NCBI GenBank assembly: GCA_030272155.1
Contig: CP126204.1
Coordinates: 3,215,501 to 3,279,500 of the forward strand
DNA: 64,000 nucleotides
Direction: 5' to 3'
Source: Tetradesmus obliquus
Taxonomy: Eukaryota; Chlorophyta; Chlorophyceae; Sphaeropleales; Scenedesmaceae
In this document: positions 20,710 through 33,100 of the stretch, piece by piece
How positions within the stretch are numbered: position 1 is the first letter of the stretch
How the letters are laid out: the number at the start of each line of letters is the position of its first letter
Made by a program: the position numbers and the translations under genes
The notes under the pieces: model-generated
What the model saw: only the letters and a program-made list of their open reading frames with translations
Told to the model about the DNA's origin: nothing
The model's database searches: none

Positions 20710-22293
20710 TTACTTGCCGTACACCTTCTTCAGGAAAGCCTTCACGTTGGACACCAGCTCCTCCCTGTCGGGGCCGAACACCAGGTAGCGGTAGGTGAAC
20801 CTGCGGGCAGGTGCAGCGCAGCACAGAGGAGTAAAGAAAAGTGTCAGCAAATGAAACACAGCACGTGACAGGACAGCAGGTCTTTCGTGTTGGGGCCCAA
20901 CACCAGGTAGCGGTGAACCTGCAGAAACATGGCAAGGCAGCAAGCAGCAGCAGCAAGGTGTCAAGCACATGCGACAAACAAGGGCCCTGAGGCTAGAATA
21001 CTGCAATGTGATTGTGTTGCAGCAGCAGGCTGTGTGTGTGTGCAGCACACCATTGCACAAGCACAATCAGTATCAGGGCAACTGCAGGCATAAAACGTCA
21101 GCTGCGCTGCCTGCGCCTGCAGGCAACTGGTCCCTGCACAGCACAGCAAGGCAGCCGCTGCACGATCCTGCAAGGCACAGCAGTCATCCAGCTAGTAACC
21201 ACGCCAACCAGCTCGATGAGGTTACACAGTACAGCACAGCCAGGCAGCCAGCACCACACATCACAAGAAAGCAGCAGCAGCAACTCACCATCCGGTGACA
21301 ACCACGCCGACCAGCTCGATGAGGTCTGAGATGATGGGGATCTTGTCGACAGCATCCACCACGCTGCTTGCGGCCACCAGCAGCAGCAGGGCACCGCCAG
21401 TCACTGCCAGGGCAGCGGGCTTGTCCTCTGTCTCCTCCCACTTGGCCTGCGGGCGCAGAAAAGGGTTTGCAGGAAGATGTTGTATTGAGCTGATGATAGA
21501 AGTATGAGTGACACATGATGCAAGGAAAGCTGAGGGAGAGCTGAGAGTAGGGCAGCAGCAAGTGGCAGTTGTAGGATAGATCCAACCGCCGCTGCTGGTA
21601 TCAAGGGGCTGCAGCAGCACAGCTGTCCAACCCTTCCACATATGCTTGGTGACATGAACATCGGTTTTAGAGTGCAGATGCTGCTGATCCTGCCTGCTGC
21701 TGCGAATACGACGAGCTGCAGAGCGTTATGGTTGTTGGCGCCAAAGACTACCTGCAGGTAGCTGCTGGTGTTGGTGAGGGTCTCGTTCAGCTTCTTGTTG
21801 ATGTCCTCAGTGTCAACCTCGTTGTTGGCAGCCTTGACAGCCACGGCAGCGCCACGGGGCAGAGGCAGACCTGCGAAGCACGTCAAGCGCGGTCAGTCAA
21901 ACGCTGCAAAAGCTGCAAGCGTACAGGGAAGCTTGCAAAGGACCAGCTGTTACGTGTTCATGTGCTTGGGTAGCGCTGGATAGGCAGGCGGAGCGGGATC
22001 ACGTCGGTCTGCTGTTCACTACACGTACCTGCCTTCAGGCCGACCATGGCGGGCCTCTGGGTCCTGCAAGCGGCGTAAAACAGCAACACGTTACTAAAAT
22101 AAACTGTTTGACTTAGATCAGCTGCGTCTCCTTGCTGTGGGCTGCGTCAGTTTGAAAGCTGGAGCGCTAAAGGCGACCAAGCTGCCTAGGTCGCGTGCTA
22201 CTTGTCGGCACAGCAGTCATTGCTTCTCTATCAGAAGCATTGTCCCTACCTGGCCACAAGGCCGGCGTTCGCGGTGCGTGCAAGCAGGGCCAT
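20710..22293 (-). CDS. CURT1-like thylakoid curvature protein (CAAD domain)
   Basis: Exons on the complement: 22250-22293, 22029-22063, 21752-21870, 21289-21446 and 20710-20800. All phases agree; the model gives 148 residues. The protein begins MALLARTANAGLVARTQRPA, an Ala/Arg/Thr-rich transit peptide. An acidic amphipathic linker (EVDTEDINKKLNETLTNTSS) follows, then the CAAD core: KWEETEDKPAALAVTGGALL, a first membrane helix, SSVVDAVDKIPIISDLIELVG, a second helix, then FTYRYLVFGPDREELVSNVK and a C-terminal amphipathic helix. CURT1 proteins oligomerise at grana margins and bend thylakoid membranes. Length, two membrane helices and both amphipathic flanks fit the family. It is divergent from the ASCH gene with 338 bp between start codons. 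Confidence 0.94.
20878..20926 (-). repeat. Echo of CURT1-like exon 5 (5' part with acceptor)
   Basis: On the gene strand this reads ctgcag, gttcaccgctacctggtgtt, gggccc, matching ag|gttcacctaccgctacctggtg at the true exon start (20800) with a 6-nt deletion. Confidence 0.88.
21185..21225 (-). repeat. Echo of CURT1-like exon 4 (3' part)
   Basis: On the gene strand ctcatcgagctggttggcgt, ggttactagctgg repeats the end of exon 4 (LIELVGVVVTGW); the donor has been lost. Confidence 0.85.
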
Positions 22294-22631
22294 CTTCGCG
22301 AAAGCAGGTGAGTACCTTGTAAAATATGAGGACGAGTTGTGTTGAGCACAGGCTATGAAACTATTCATACTGCCCTGTGGTGCTTTGTAGTGATCAGCAG
22401 GCCAACCAACTTCCTGTCATTGACAGTTGTTTTGAACGCGAACACGCGCAACCAGGGGATCCAGCAACTTTTCCACGCGACTGGCTCCTTTAATCGCAAC
22501 ATACCCACGAGTGCAGACTGCTTGCTCGTACGCTCTGAGGATCACATCAAGTCTCTGCAATTTCCCGCCCAGCGTGTGCATTGTTCAAGCAGCTTTCTGC
22601 TCGCCCCATCACACTAAATAGTGATGTAGTA
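22294..22631. promoter_or_regulatory. Shared divergent promoter region (CURT1-like / ASCH)
   Basis: Only 338 bp separate the two start codons, which point away from each other, so both promoters and 5' UTRs must fit here. I see no TATA-like box or known motif. Confidence 0.45.
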
Positions 22632-22701
22632 ATGCAGCCAGGCGCTTTGGGACTGGAGCTCAAGGTAGGTCACCCGTGGTCCCGTGCCAGCAGCAGCAAC
22701 A

Positions 22702-22760
<59 letters not shown>

Positions 22761-23804
22761 GCCAACTGGGCGCAACGCCAGGGTGTCACAGTGCCATTGC
22801 AGAATGTACTGCTCACAAGTATCAGCTCCGGCCACATACTGCAATCAAAATGTGCAGCATTGGCTTTATGTTGCCCGCGTGCATTCTGCTTTAGGTCCGT
22901 GCAATCAGTGCGCTGTCACTGCTCAAGCCTGCCACAGCCTGCACTTGCCTTGGTCACACCTGCAGGAGCGCTGGTGCAAGAAGCTGCTGCAAGGTGGCTC
23001 CTGCAGCTAAGGCTCATGCTGCAGCATGCAGCAGCATGCAGTTTCTACATGCATCTTGCAGCAGGCTCTGTGGCTGATTCTGGCCCCGCAGGTTTTTGGA
23101 TTGCTGCAGCATGAAACACCCGGTGATCTGATACACATAATCGTAACAGATTTGCTATTATCATGGCAAGTTCTGACGAGCAGCCCACCTGCTGCCGGCA
23201 GGGGAGAAGAAGCTGGAGCTGCGGCGCTACGCCATACCAGAGGAGTTCCTCAGTAAGCTTGCAGCACCTGCTGGCAGACCAGCCGCAATTATATGACATT
23301 TTTAGGCATGGTAAATGCACAACTGCGCACCTTCAAGCAATGCTGGTCCAGAAGACCCCCTGCCCGAAGCTTCTGCCGCTCCAAGTGGGCAGACCAGCCG
23401 TGTAGCAACAGCGATGACGCATCTCTGAGGAGTTCCTGGTAAAAATCCACTGCAGTTGTGGCTACTGGCAGACCAAGCAGACATGCGTAGCAGCAGAGGC
23501 ATTGCTGTGCTGTTTGTGCTTTTGTGTGTGTGGACGCTGCTCAGCAGCATGCAGCGATGGTTCTGCGAGTGCTGTATCAGCAGCTGCAGTGCACGCGTAG
23601 AACCAGCTGAGCTTGATGCTGCCTTGGTTTGCTGCGCGTTGCACAACGCAACCCATGAACAGCTAACAAAACCATGAGTGCAACCTGCTCTTGTGCACTG
23701 GTTTGATTGGCATGGCATGTTTAGCACCAGGGACGGAAACACATGCCTTGACGGCTGCTTGATGTGCTCATGTTTCAGCTTGAAACCTATTTGTGCTGCT
23801 CTCT

Positions 23805-23835
<31 letters not shown>

Positions 23836-24929
23836 GCTGCTGGTGCTGGTGCTGGTGCTGTGAAGACCAACCGGTGTACCTGCTGAGCACGCCAGATGGA
23901 CACGAAGGCCAGTCAACGCTGCCGCCAGAGACCATGCCTGCTGCCCACCCAGGCGTCTGCATTGTAAGCTGTGTAAAGCCTTGTTGCGTCACAACAAATC
24001 CCAGAGTGTTGCTCTGGGAATATGCTGTGCCTGTGCAAGCTGATTCAGTGAAGTGAAGGTGCTGTCGATGTTCTATGAGTGCGGCTTCTGCAGCCAAATG
24101 GCTTTGTCAGAGCTTCAGAACGCTGCTGCCCACTGTTACCAGGGAGCAGCAAAGCATGCTGCAGGGAATTGAAGGCATAGTAAAGGCATAGTGCAAACCC
24201 TGCTGCTGCCGCCGCTGCTGCTGCTGCTGCTACGCAGGCCGGCACTGTGACCTTCAGTGGGCAGGTGGTGTACAGCAGCTACGAGCAGTGGCTGGGCGAC
24301 GTCACCCTGCACTGCGTGGAACCAGGCACACCCTACAGCTGGCAGCCAGGTGAGTGGCTGCAGTTGCTGCTGCTTTGGAAACTTACAAACGGGTGACCCT
24401 AGCAGTTGCAGTTGCATGTGGTTAGAACAAGCACACACACACACACTGCCTGGCCGCTGCCTGTTGCGGACATGGTGCTACTGTTGATGCGGCGTGACAG
24501 CAGCAGTTGGTGCCGACGGTGCGACGGGTTGACTGCTGGTGCAAACAGCAGCTGCTAGGCACGAGCTGGAACATCACAACAAGCATGTAGCACCCATGCT
24601 TTGAAAATGGTGCACGTCTGCCGTTCACTCCCTGTTAGGGGTAGATAGGAATTGGCCACGCGTGGCTACCTTCTATCTGGAATGCCTCTGTGCCGGTCAC
24701 TCCCTCTTACAGTTATCTCTGAAGTTGATGTTTACAATCCAACAGTGTGCCAGTCTTTGTGTGTGCGCGCTGCTGTGCAGGCATCACAAAGGAGATGTTT
24801 GGCTGGCGCATTGCGTCAGTGCAGGCAGCAGCAGCGCCGCAGCCGGTGCCAGCAATGCGGCGGGTGCTGAGCTCCTGGTTCAAGGTGCTGGAGGTTCAAG
24901 GTGCAGAGCAGCCACGTCAAGCGATTGCT

Positions 24930-24980
<51 letters not shown>
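22632..24980 (+). CDS. ASCH-domain protein with poly-Gln tail
   Basis: Exons: 22632-22664, 22966-22993, 23202-23252, 23866-23963, 24238-24349 and 24781-24980. All phases agree; the model gives 173 residues. The N-terminal half matches the ASCH fold pattern (ALGLELKERWCKKLLQGEKK, then LELRRY, and VYLLSTPDGHEGQ): a conserved G-E-K-x-x-E-L-R motif followed by a V-Y-L-L strand. The second half has GTVTFSGQVVYSSYEQW, then HCVEPGTPYSW and MFGWRIASV, which resembles the C-terminal strands of ASCH proteins. ASCH domains are PUA-like and are thought to bind RNA; the substrate here is unknown. The C-terminus is a run of about 14 Gln from (CAG)n, ending at TAG 24978-24980. Exon 2 is only 28 nt; I chose it because phase and motif both fit, so it is the weakest part of the model. 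Confidence 0.78.
22699..22760. repeat. (CAG)n microsatellite in ASCH intron 1
   Basis: About 19 perfect CAG units, intronic in this model. Confidence 0.92.
23400..23450 (+). repeat. Decayed echo of ASCH exon 3 (3' part with donor)
   Basis: The segment ctgaggagttcctggtaaaa repeats cagaggagttcctcagtaag at the exon 3 end (23252). Confidence 0.6.
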
Positions 24981-25067
24981 CCACGACTTTCACAACAGCT
25001 CGTTATTGAGCTTGCGAGCAAGCAGAAGCCATGCCAGTAGCTGTTGACAGAGCGTTTGTGTTGCACA

Positions 25068-25072
25068 TGTAA
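25068..25072 (+). promoter_or_regulatory. TGTAA polyadenylation signal of the ASCH gene
   Basis: TGTAA lies 87 nt after the stop codon. A second near-copy of the sequence around it (agctgttgacagag) occurs at 25040 and 25091, a short tandem echo in the 3' flank. Confidence 0.5.
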
Positions 25073-25220
25073 GTGTACAGCTGGACCTAAGCTGTTGACA
25101 GAGAGTTTTCACGTGTATATAAGCAGTGCACCTAAGCTGGGGTCGCCGGTGGGAAACCTGTGTGACAATGTTGAGTTCATGAGTGCAGGTTTTGAGGTTG
25201 ATCATGGTGATCGTCTCAGT

Positions 25221-26647
25221 TCTTAGGAACACATGTACGCTCTTGTACTCGTGTGTCGCGGCACGGCCCGTGTCCGCCACGCTGAAACACGTGTGCCGAA
25301 CACGGCAGCAGGGGGCGCCCCGGCTCACCGTGTCGAGCCGTGTCTCGTGTCCAAGGGTGTGTCAGGCCGTGTTCACTAGAGCACCACACTGCGGTCAGCG
25401 GAGCGCAGGTTCGAATCCTGTAGCATATAGTCTGTAATTTGTTTCAAGCCGTGCAGCTGCATGTAAGGCCTTAGAACCCGTGACTGCTGTATGTAAGGCA
25501 TTGCCTTTGCAGCCTGGTGAACAACCTGCTGCACTGAGGCACAACCAAAGTCCATTCCTGGCGCATGCGAATTGTTCCTCGAGGCTGCTGCCATCAAGTG
25601 CCTTCCATACAAACGCTTTTCAGCTAAGCAGTGGCACCTCAAGACTAATGATGTGTGAAGGATGTACAGGGACAGCAGAGCTGCACTGCAGCTGGTGACC
25701 AGCACGCTGGCAGCTGCTGTACAGTTGACCGACATTGAGGCACAGCGCGTTGCTCAAAGAATCCTAGATACAAAGCAGTAGTCATCTGGCTTCCACAACC
25801 TTTTTATAGTGTCTAATAGAGCAATGTAGGGCCGCATCGAGACTCTGTCAGGTGTTTTACAGTACAAACTCAGTAGACAGGTACTACCTAAGCACGGCTA
25901 TGCACGTCGCTCATAGAGATCGAATGAAATGCATGCACCTGTAAGTATGTAACTAAACAATAACCATCAGGATCGCACACTCGGGGCCACGATGCGCCTA
26001 GGATCGCGCACCGCGGCTGCCTCGGGGCCACGATGCGCCTAGAGCAGACTGCGAGCGAGACTCCGCGGCAGCTCGCTCTGATTCCTACCTGATCATGGGA
26101 AAAACGGGTGCTGTGAGCGTCAACAGCCAAGATCGCTGATGATCAACCTGTTCGAGCAGCAGACGGTTGTGCAACGGTCAGGTGCGTCCTGAAGCGTACT
26201 GCAGGACGTCGCACGCTGTCTGATGCTGTCACTCCCTCTTGTGAAAGCGGCACTACTTGTAATGCCATGGTGAGCTACCACGGGCAGCTCAGCAGCGGGC
26301 AGATGGACAGCACCTAGGTGCAGGCCCGGCCTGCAGGTTGAACCTGCTGCTGCTGCCTGCCAATGGGGCAGTGCGCTGCACAGCTGCAGCCGTGCAGCAC
26401 TTTGATGCTAGTGTGAAACCTGCCTTTACTGTCAGCAATCACCGCTGTACCAGCACAGCTGTGCTACTTGCAGTTGAATCCCTGCAGGTTCAGCCAAGGC
26501 CGTTGCTGCAGTGCAGTTGCGCATCACATGCACTGCTGTTGCTTGATGCTTGCAGGCAGCCACCTGTCCCACAGAACTGCATCCAAGGTGCGTGACAGTA
26601 GTGCTTGGAACAGGTTTGTTGTGCTGGCTCGCAGCGGGCTGGTTTGT

Positions 26648-26680
<33 letters not shown>

Positions 26681-28290
26681 AGTAATATATGTGTTTGCCA
26701 CAGCTTAGAGGGTTGCGGCCTCCAGGCATTCTTTGCATAGTATACATGCACCAAGCAATATCAGCAAATCACCTGCTTGCCCTGCTGGCAGACCACACAA
26801 CGCAACCAGACACAAATCTAACCACTACCCAGCAGGCGTTTTCCTGTCCGGTGCTGCTGATGCAACTGCCGCTGACGTTGCATTGCTGTCTGCACTGCAG
26901 AATTGTTGCGCTGAGCCACCCTTACATTGCTCCACAAACCACCACAACATCATGGGAGGTCGGCAAGCGCAGCATGCACCAGTGGCGGTGAGTGCAGTGA
27001 AGTGGTGTCACCCTAAAAGAATTCATGAATTTTGTGAGGAGAGTCCTCTCCCTCTACTGCGGAATGGGACAATAAACTGTGCTGTGCATGTGTGCCGTTG
27101 CTGCTTCAACAATCAATGCTCTGGAAGCACCAGGCACCAGCAGTTGCAGTTGCGCTGTGCTCCAGCGTGGATCACACAGCCGCTCTGTGTCGCCAGGCCG
27201 TCACACAGAGTTTGCTTGCGGCATGCTTCACTTGCTAGCATTTGCGTATCATCTTGTCCACAGAAGAGCTTTGCTGCAAGCAGTCTGCTTTGACTGACTT
27301 GTCTGCTGTTTTGTTCCTGCTGCACTGCTGCAGGGAAATTTCCAAGAACACGGTTACCATAGTCTGACTGTCCATCGACACAATCGCTGAAAGTTGAGCA
27401 GACAATCATTGTGTGTCAGATCATGCGCAACGACCTTGGCACAGCTGCCGCCTAGGGATATGCAGTTGGTGTGCTCTTGTCAAAATGACATGCCAACAGA
27501 ACAGCAGTGGTGGTTTTGGCTGGCTGAGATGTGGTTGATGGCACTCGCCATATGGTTGGGTGCCCTTGTGCCAGCAGTCAGCGCGGTGCCATCAAGCGGT
27601 GCTGTAGAGGTGGCGTGTTTGTGCGAGTTGTTTGCCACAGTGCTCGTGCCATGTAGTGTGCTTCAAGCAGCACTTTAAAGTTGCTGCAGCGCTTGAAGAT
27701 CTAGTTGAACTGTAGCAACTGCTAGTGGCAGCTTCCAACCTATGCATGTTGGGTTGCGGGCAGCACTGCTGCTCAAATGCTGGTCTGCTGACAGCTGGTG
27801 CACTTCAGCAAGGCTTGACAAGTGCATTTTGATGAGTGACAGGTACGACAGTTTTGCGCATTTGCAAGGCGTGCTTCCTGCAACTCTCTGCATTGTGTGC
27901 GCTGCAAGTGAGCTGCAGCACTGTGACCTGCAGCCTGAACTGTTGGGGTTGGGTTGATGTGTGATTGCACATCATAAGGCTTATAAAATTGTAACTATAC
28001 TATTATACATTGCATAAATGAATTTCTGTAGCAGAATACGCTGCTATGATCAAGGACCGCAGTGGGAACACATCATACACAACGTCGTGTTGACACGCTA
28101 TAATTGATGTATGAAGACACGGGTCGTGTGCTTTCGTGTCCACCTGTGTCAAGACACGGTTCGTCTCACAGGCGTGTCCAGGCGTACCGCGCTGACACGT
28201 GTGAACCTACGTGTCTGGTTCAGTGCGACACGACCCCGTGTCAGAGGTGTAAGGGCCCCCGTGTAAACACGAGCCCCAGGAACTGAGACG
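25221..28290. mobile_element. Possible old DNA element with inverted CGTCTCAGTTC ends
   Basis: CGTCTCAGTTC near 25214-25225 reappears inverted (GAACTGAGACG) near 28279-28290. Behind each end lies a block dense in CGTGTC/GACACG motifs. If the terminus is CAGTTC, the outer 8-bp flanks (gatcgtct and agacgtct) match at only five positions. No transposase is visible. It could equally be two unrelated repeats sharing a motif. Confidence 0.25.
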
Positions 28291-29699
28291 TCTTGTGTGA
28301 GGCGCCTGAGGCATACGTGACATATCAGGACATCAGTAACATGTTACTTTGAACAAACGCAGTTCCTGGCTCATCGGTAAAATTCGCACTGCTCACTTAG
28401 CCGGACTTATGATCAAATTCAACATTGCAGCTGCACTGCACTGCAGTGAAAACCTGGACACCTCTTGCCGCAAGAAACCTGCTGCCACTAGGCAAACAGC
28501 ACACATACTACGCGTGTCAGTAGCCTACACGGTACAGATTATATTGAGAACCTATACGGTACAGGTTATATTGAGAAAATACAACAGACAGGATGACGCA
28601 CATTACTAACGTCGGACAACTGAGACGACTGTAGGCAGCCAAGACAACATAACTGAGATTCTGCCAAGAGTGTGGAAGCCTTGGAAGCCAAATGATGTGT
28701 ACAATGTGACAGCTGCGCTCAAAACCGTGCCTCAAAGTGCAGAATACGTAGCACTTTCGTTGTACAAGGAACCCAGGCAGCTGTCCCTACAAAAACATAA
28801 CGCACAACGCAAACAACTGCTGCAAAGCCACCACAGCAGTACAAAAACTTGCGCGCTCGCTGCACCTTTGAAAACAGTCACGCCTGGTACAATACACCTG
28901 GCCCGATATCGTCTCATCTCCAAAACGATCTCATACGTCAGTAGCACAAGGGCTGCGGCCTGTCAGCCTGACTTCACACACAAAGTACTTGTCACAATAC
29001 ACTGCTAGTCCTTTACTCCTGGCCATGCTTCGCTGGGTGATAGATGTTCACCACACACTGTGTATGATACGCGTGTCACTGAAATGCGCGCGCAACTGTG
29101 CCTTTTAGTGTGTGGCACACTCAGCTGCCTCAACCCCGCAACCCAATTACAAGGCACAACTACAAACGGCCCACATCCACATCACACTGGACGGTGCTGG
29201 AGCACCCAAAACACAAGAAAAACCACAAATTTACACAGGCACAGCACACCCACGCACATGTAGGCTTGTGCAGCCAAGGCAGCCAGAGCACGTGCAGCTA
29301 GGCAGACAAAATCAAAAAAGGGGAGATGTCAGAAACAAAGGATGTGCAAAATGGGGCTGCGCTCCATACGCTCACGCAACAGCACTGGAAATACCTGGCG
29401 GTAAACCCTGCTGATGTACCCTGCCGATGCACCTTGCAGAACGTCCCTAGAACCTTGACAGCGATGAAAACCAAGCGCAGCTGCTGTGCCAGCTGAATGC
29501 CGAGCACTCACGGCATGATGCTCTCTGTACAGCCCTGCCAACCCGTGGATGCACCACACATGTGCAGCACGTGCGGCGTCAGGTTGATGTACAATGTGTG
29601 GGCCTTCTGCTGCTGCAGCATATGCTCTTGCTTTCTGCAGCAGTGTATTCAAGCCATTTGATGCGGCACTGCTGGTACAATGCCCCTGCATCCTTGCAG

Positions 29700-29835
29700 G
29701 GCTTTTCATGCTTGCAGGAAACTGCATGCTTGCAGGACGCTGCATGCTTGCAGGACGCTGCATGTGTGCCAGCCACTGCATGCTTGCAGGAGATGCCTGC
29801 CCAGGCAGCATGCTTGCAGGAAACTGAATGCTTGA
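29700..29835. repeat. 18-bp minisatellite
   Basis: Units close to tgcatgcttgcaggacgc are repeated about seven times with variation (LAGxCM in one frame). No coding role is evident. Confidence 0.75.
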
Positions 29836-30102
29836 AGGGGATGCATGCCGTGGCAGCAAGCTTGAAGCAAAGCACACTTCCAGTGCTAGAGAACCCTAGC
29901 TTACTCCTGGAAATTGCAGCAGAAAATAACAGTGCCAGACCACAGAAACAATGCAGCACAGCACACGGAAACACTACTGACCGTTCAATCATCACAGCTC
30001 ACACCCACATACACCATCACAACAGCTGCTGCTGCTGCGCCTGCTGCTGCTGTGGTGGCGGCGGCTGCCTGTTGCTGTACAGAGGCTACGATCCCAGGAC
30101 CT

Positions 30103-33100
30103 TCACCGCGCTGCAGTGATAGCAGCGCCAACCAGCTCGCGCTGCAAGTCCACCTCCTGCTGCTGCCGGTCAACTTCGTGCTGTTGCTGCTGCTGCTGCT
30201 GCTGCTCGTTGCGTGCCGACACACGCATGTGCAGCCCCCTCGTCTCATTGAAGTTCATCGTGATATCATAGCTCACCGGGATCAGCGGGCTGGCTGGCGT
30301 CACCGGCTCGAATTTGAATTTCTGCAGCAGTGACGCCACCATGAGTGACACACTCATCTGTGCAAAGCTTGCCCCCAGGCACATGCGGGCTCCAGCTCCG
30401 AAAGGCAGGAACTGGAAGCGGTGGTGGGAGGCTTCTGCTGCTGGGGAGAAGCGTGAGGGGTCGAAGGTGAGGGGGCTCGGCCAGATTGCGGGGGAGCGGC
30501 CGAGTGCGTAGGAGCTCATGAAGACCACGTCACCTTCAGGTGCGGCAGGAACAGTGACTGCACGTCAGCGCTTGCAGTGATTCCACAAAGCCATGGCCCA
30601 AAGCTGTTGAACAATGTCAGCTGCAGCCAGCAAGTGGTGCAGTGGGCTGAGCATGCAGGACTGCAATGTAACTCTTTGTGATGCTGAGAAGCGTGACGGG
30701 TCAGAGGTGAGGGGGCTGGGCCAGATTGTGGGAGAGCGGCCCAGGGCTCAGCTGCTCATCAACACGGCGTTACCTGCAATGCGGAATGCAGCGTACCATC
30801 GGATGGTGGAAGTGTCAGTATCAACGAGCCCACACACGTGTGCTCTGTAACCAGTAGGTGACATGTTTACGAAGTGCGAATCAATCGCTGTTTGCAGATA
30901 CAACAACAGCACATCAACAAAAGGAGCAGCAGCAATGTGACGTTTTAGCACGCTCAAAAACTGGCTGCCCCACCTTTGCTGACCGGGTGCCCGCTGGGCA
31001 GCACATCATCCGCTGCTGCTTCCCTAGGGAACACTGGGATAGCTGGGTACAGCCGCATCACCTCCTTGATGCAGGCCTGCAGGAACCGCAGCTACTTCAG
31101 GTCAGCGATAGAAGGCAAGAGCAGAGCACAGATACAGCGCTATAAAGGTAAAAGAACGTACCACAAGCATTGAGAAAGACCTATACCATCCATGATGCTT
31201 TCAGGCACTCATCATGCGTTCATCAAGTCATTGTTTGTGGCTCATACGACTAAGATGGCGCCTGGGCCCACAGGAAACCTAAATCCCTCTTCTTATATGC
31301 ATACATAGCACGCTATCAAGGGCCACACACCTGCAGGTACGGCAGCTGCTCCAGGTCAGCATAGGCAGGCGGCCTGCCACCCAGCACTGCCTGCAGCTCT
31401 GCCATCAGCCGTGACTCCACAGCTGGGTGTGCTGAGATGCAGTAGAGCGCTGCGGCGGTGGTGGTGGCAGTCGTCTCGTGGCCTGCAGCACAAGAGTGGT
31501 CAAAGCAATCAGCTTGGGTGGGCAGGAGTGGAATTCAGGGAAAGAGGTGGTGTCCAGCTGTAACAGGGCCGTCAGCACTGCCTGCAGCTCTGCCATCAGC
31601 CGTGACTCCACAGCTGGGTGCGCTGAGATGCAGTAGAGCGCTGCGGCGGTGGTGGTGGCAGTCGTCTCGTGGCCTGCAGCCAAAGCGCAGCAAAAGAGCA
31701 AGTCATTCTACTGACAACAAGTGACGATAACAATGATATCAATGTTATCCTTGTCAGTCATTGCCTGGCCAGCCATGTTTGCAGCATCAAAAGCGGCAAC
31801 CCCGAATTGCTCGATGGCGTTGAGCCCGATGGCGTTGATGCTGTGGCTTGATGGGTAACATGATGATGAACCCCAAATTGCAAAACCCAAACCGTAAACC
31901 CCTCATAACAACAGCAAAATCACCTGCGCCCATGACGTCATGCACGTCCACCCACAGCTCTTCGGCAGCCATCACCTGACCCAGCTGACCAGCAGCATAA
32001 ACAGCTGTAGTCCTACACCCCAACTTCTCAACCCTAACCCCGTTACAAATAAAGTGTGATCACCTGCGCCCATCACGTCATGCACGTCCTCCCACAGCTC
32101 CTCGATTGTCACTGCCTGACCCGGCTGACCAGCAGCTTCAATAGCAGCAATCCTGCACCCCAACTTCTCAAGCAAAACCCTGTTCCAAAACAGTGTCATC
32201 ACCTGCGCCCATGATGTCGTGCACATCCTCCCATAGATGGGAGGAGATATATATCTCCTCATCAGCCACTGCCGGGCATGCTGCTGCAGCATGCAGCAAG
32301 CAACTGTACACCTACAGCAGCATATAGCAAGCAACTGTACACCTACAACCTAGACCATAAAATAAAGCCCTAAAAAATGTTCAGTGCCATCACCTGCGCC
32401 CATGACCTCGTGCACGTCCTCCCACAGCTCCTCGTCAGTCATCGCCTGGCCAGCCCTCAGCAGCATACAAGCAGCCAGCATCAAACCCCTCTCTTTGAAA
32501 ACTATAACCTGAACCCACCTGCACCCATGACGTCGTGCACGTCTTCCCACAGCTCCTCGTCAGTCATTGCCTGACCTGCCTCGTCAGCTGCAGTCAGCAG
32601 GATGCCCAGCAGATCCTGAGGCACTGGCTGGCCAGCAGCCAGGGCAATGCGGCGCTCCTGCAATTGCAGCGGCAACAGCAGCAAGCGAACTGAACTGACA
32701 TGCAGTCAGCACATTAGCAGGTGCTGAGGCACGGGGCGGCCCCCAGCTGGAAGGATGCGGCGCCGTGATGTGCAGCAGCAGCAGCAGCAGCAGCTGCTGC
32801 AGACGGATGCTTGAGAACCAACATCCGTCAGCAAGATGCCCAGCACGACAAGGCGATGTAATGCATGACCCTCAGCCAGCGACATTCCGGGCTCCTGCAG
32901 ACAAAACAGAACGCAGGCACACCATCTGCAGTCAGCCGTGCTCAGCTGGCCCTGCTGGTTATGCATCGCACCATCTCAACTTGGTGTGCAAGTAACAGAT
33001 CCTCCACCCAGCTGGATGATGTCCAGCATGGCACCCCGCATGCCGCTGACCACCTCATACAGGTTCCTCAGGTGCGGCAGCCGCATCCCTCAACACCTAA

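Larger units (their letters stand above)
25073..30102. other. 5-kb gene-poor region, no gene recognised
   Basis: I find no reading frame with domain-like composition and intact exon structure. Contents noted: CGTGTC/ACACGG-rich blocks at about 25222-25375 and 28085-28290; a 21-bp duplication (tcggggccacgatgcgccta) at about 25981 and 26023; a (CTG)n run at 26648-26682; exon-like fragments at about 26841-26990 that suggest a decayed GST-C-like domain; and an 18-bp minisatellite at 29700-29835. The 3' flank of the P450 gene lies at the right end. Confidence 0.5.

Noticed and set aside
25340..25432. Intact tRNA gene ending with GGTTCGAATCC and a T-arm
   Set aside because: The T-arm pairs, but no complementary acceptor 5' strand exists upstream and the anticodon stem does not form, so I do not call a tRNA.
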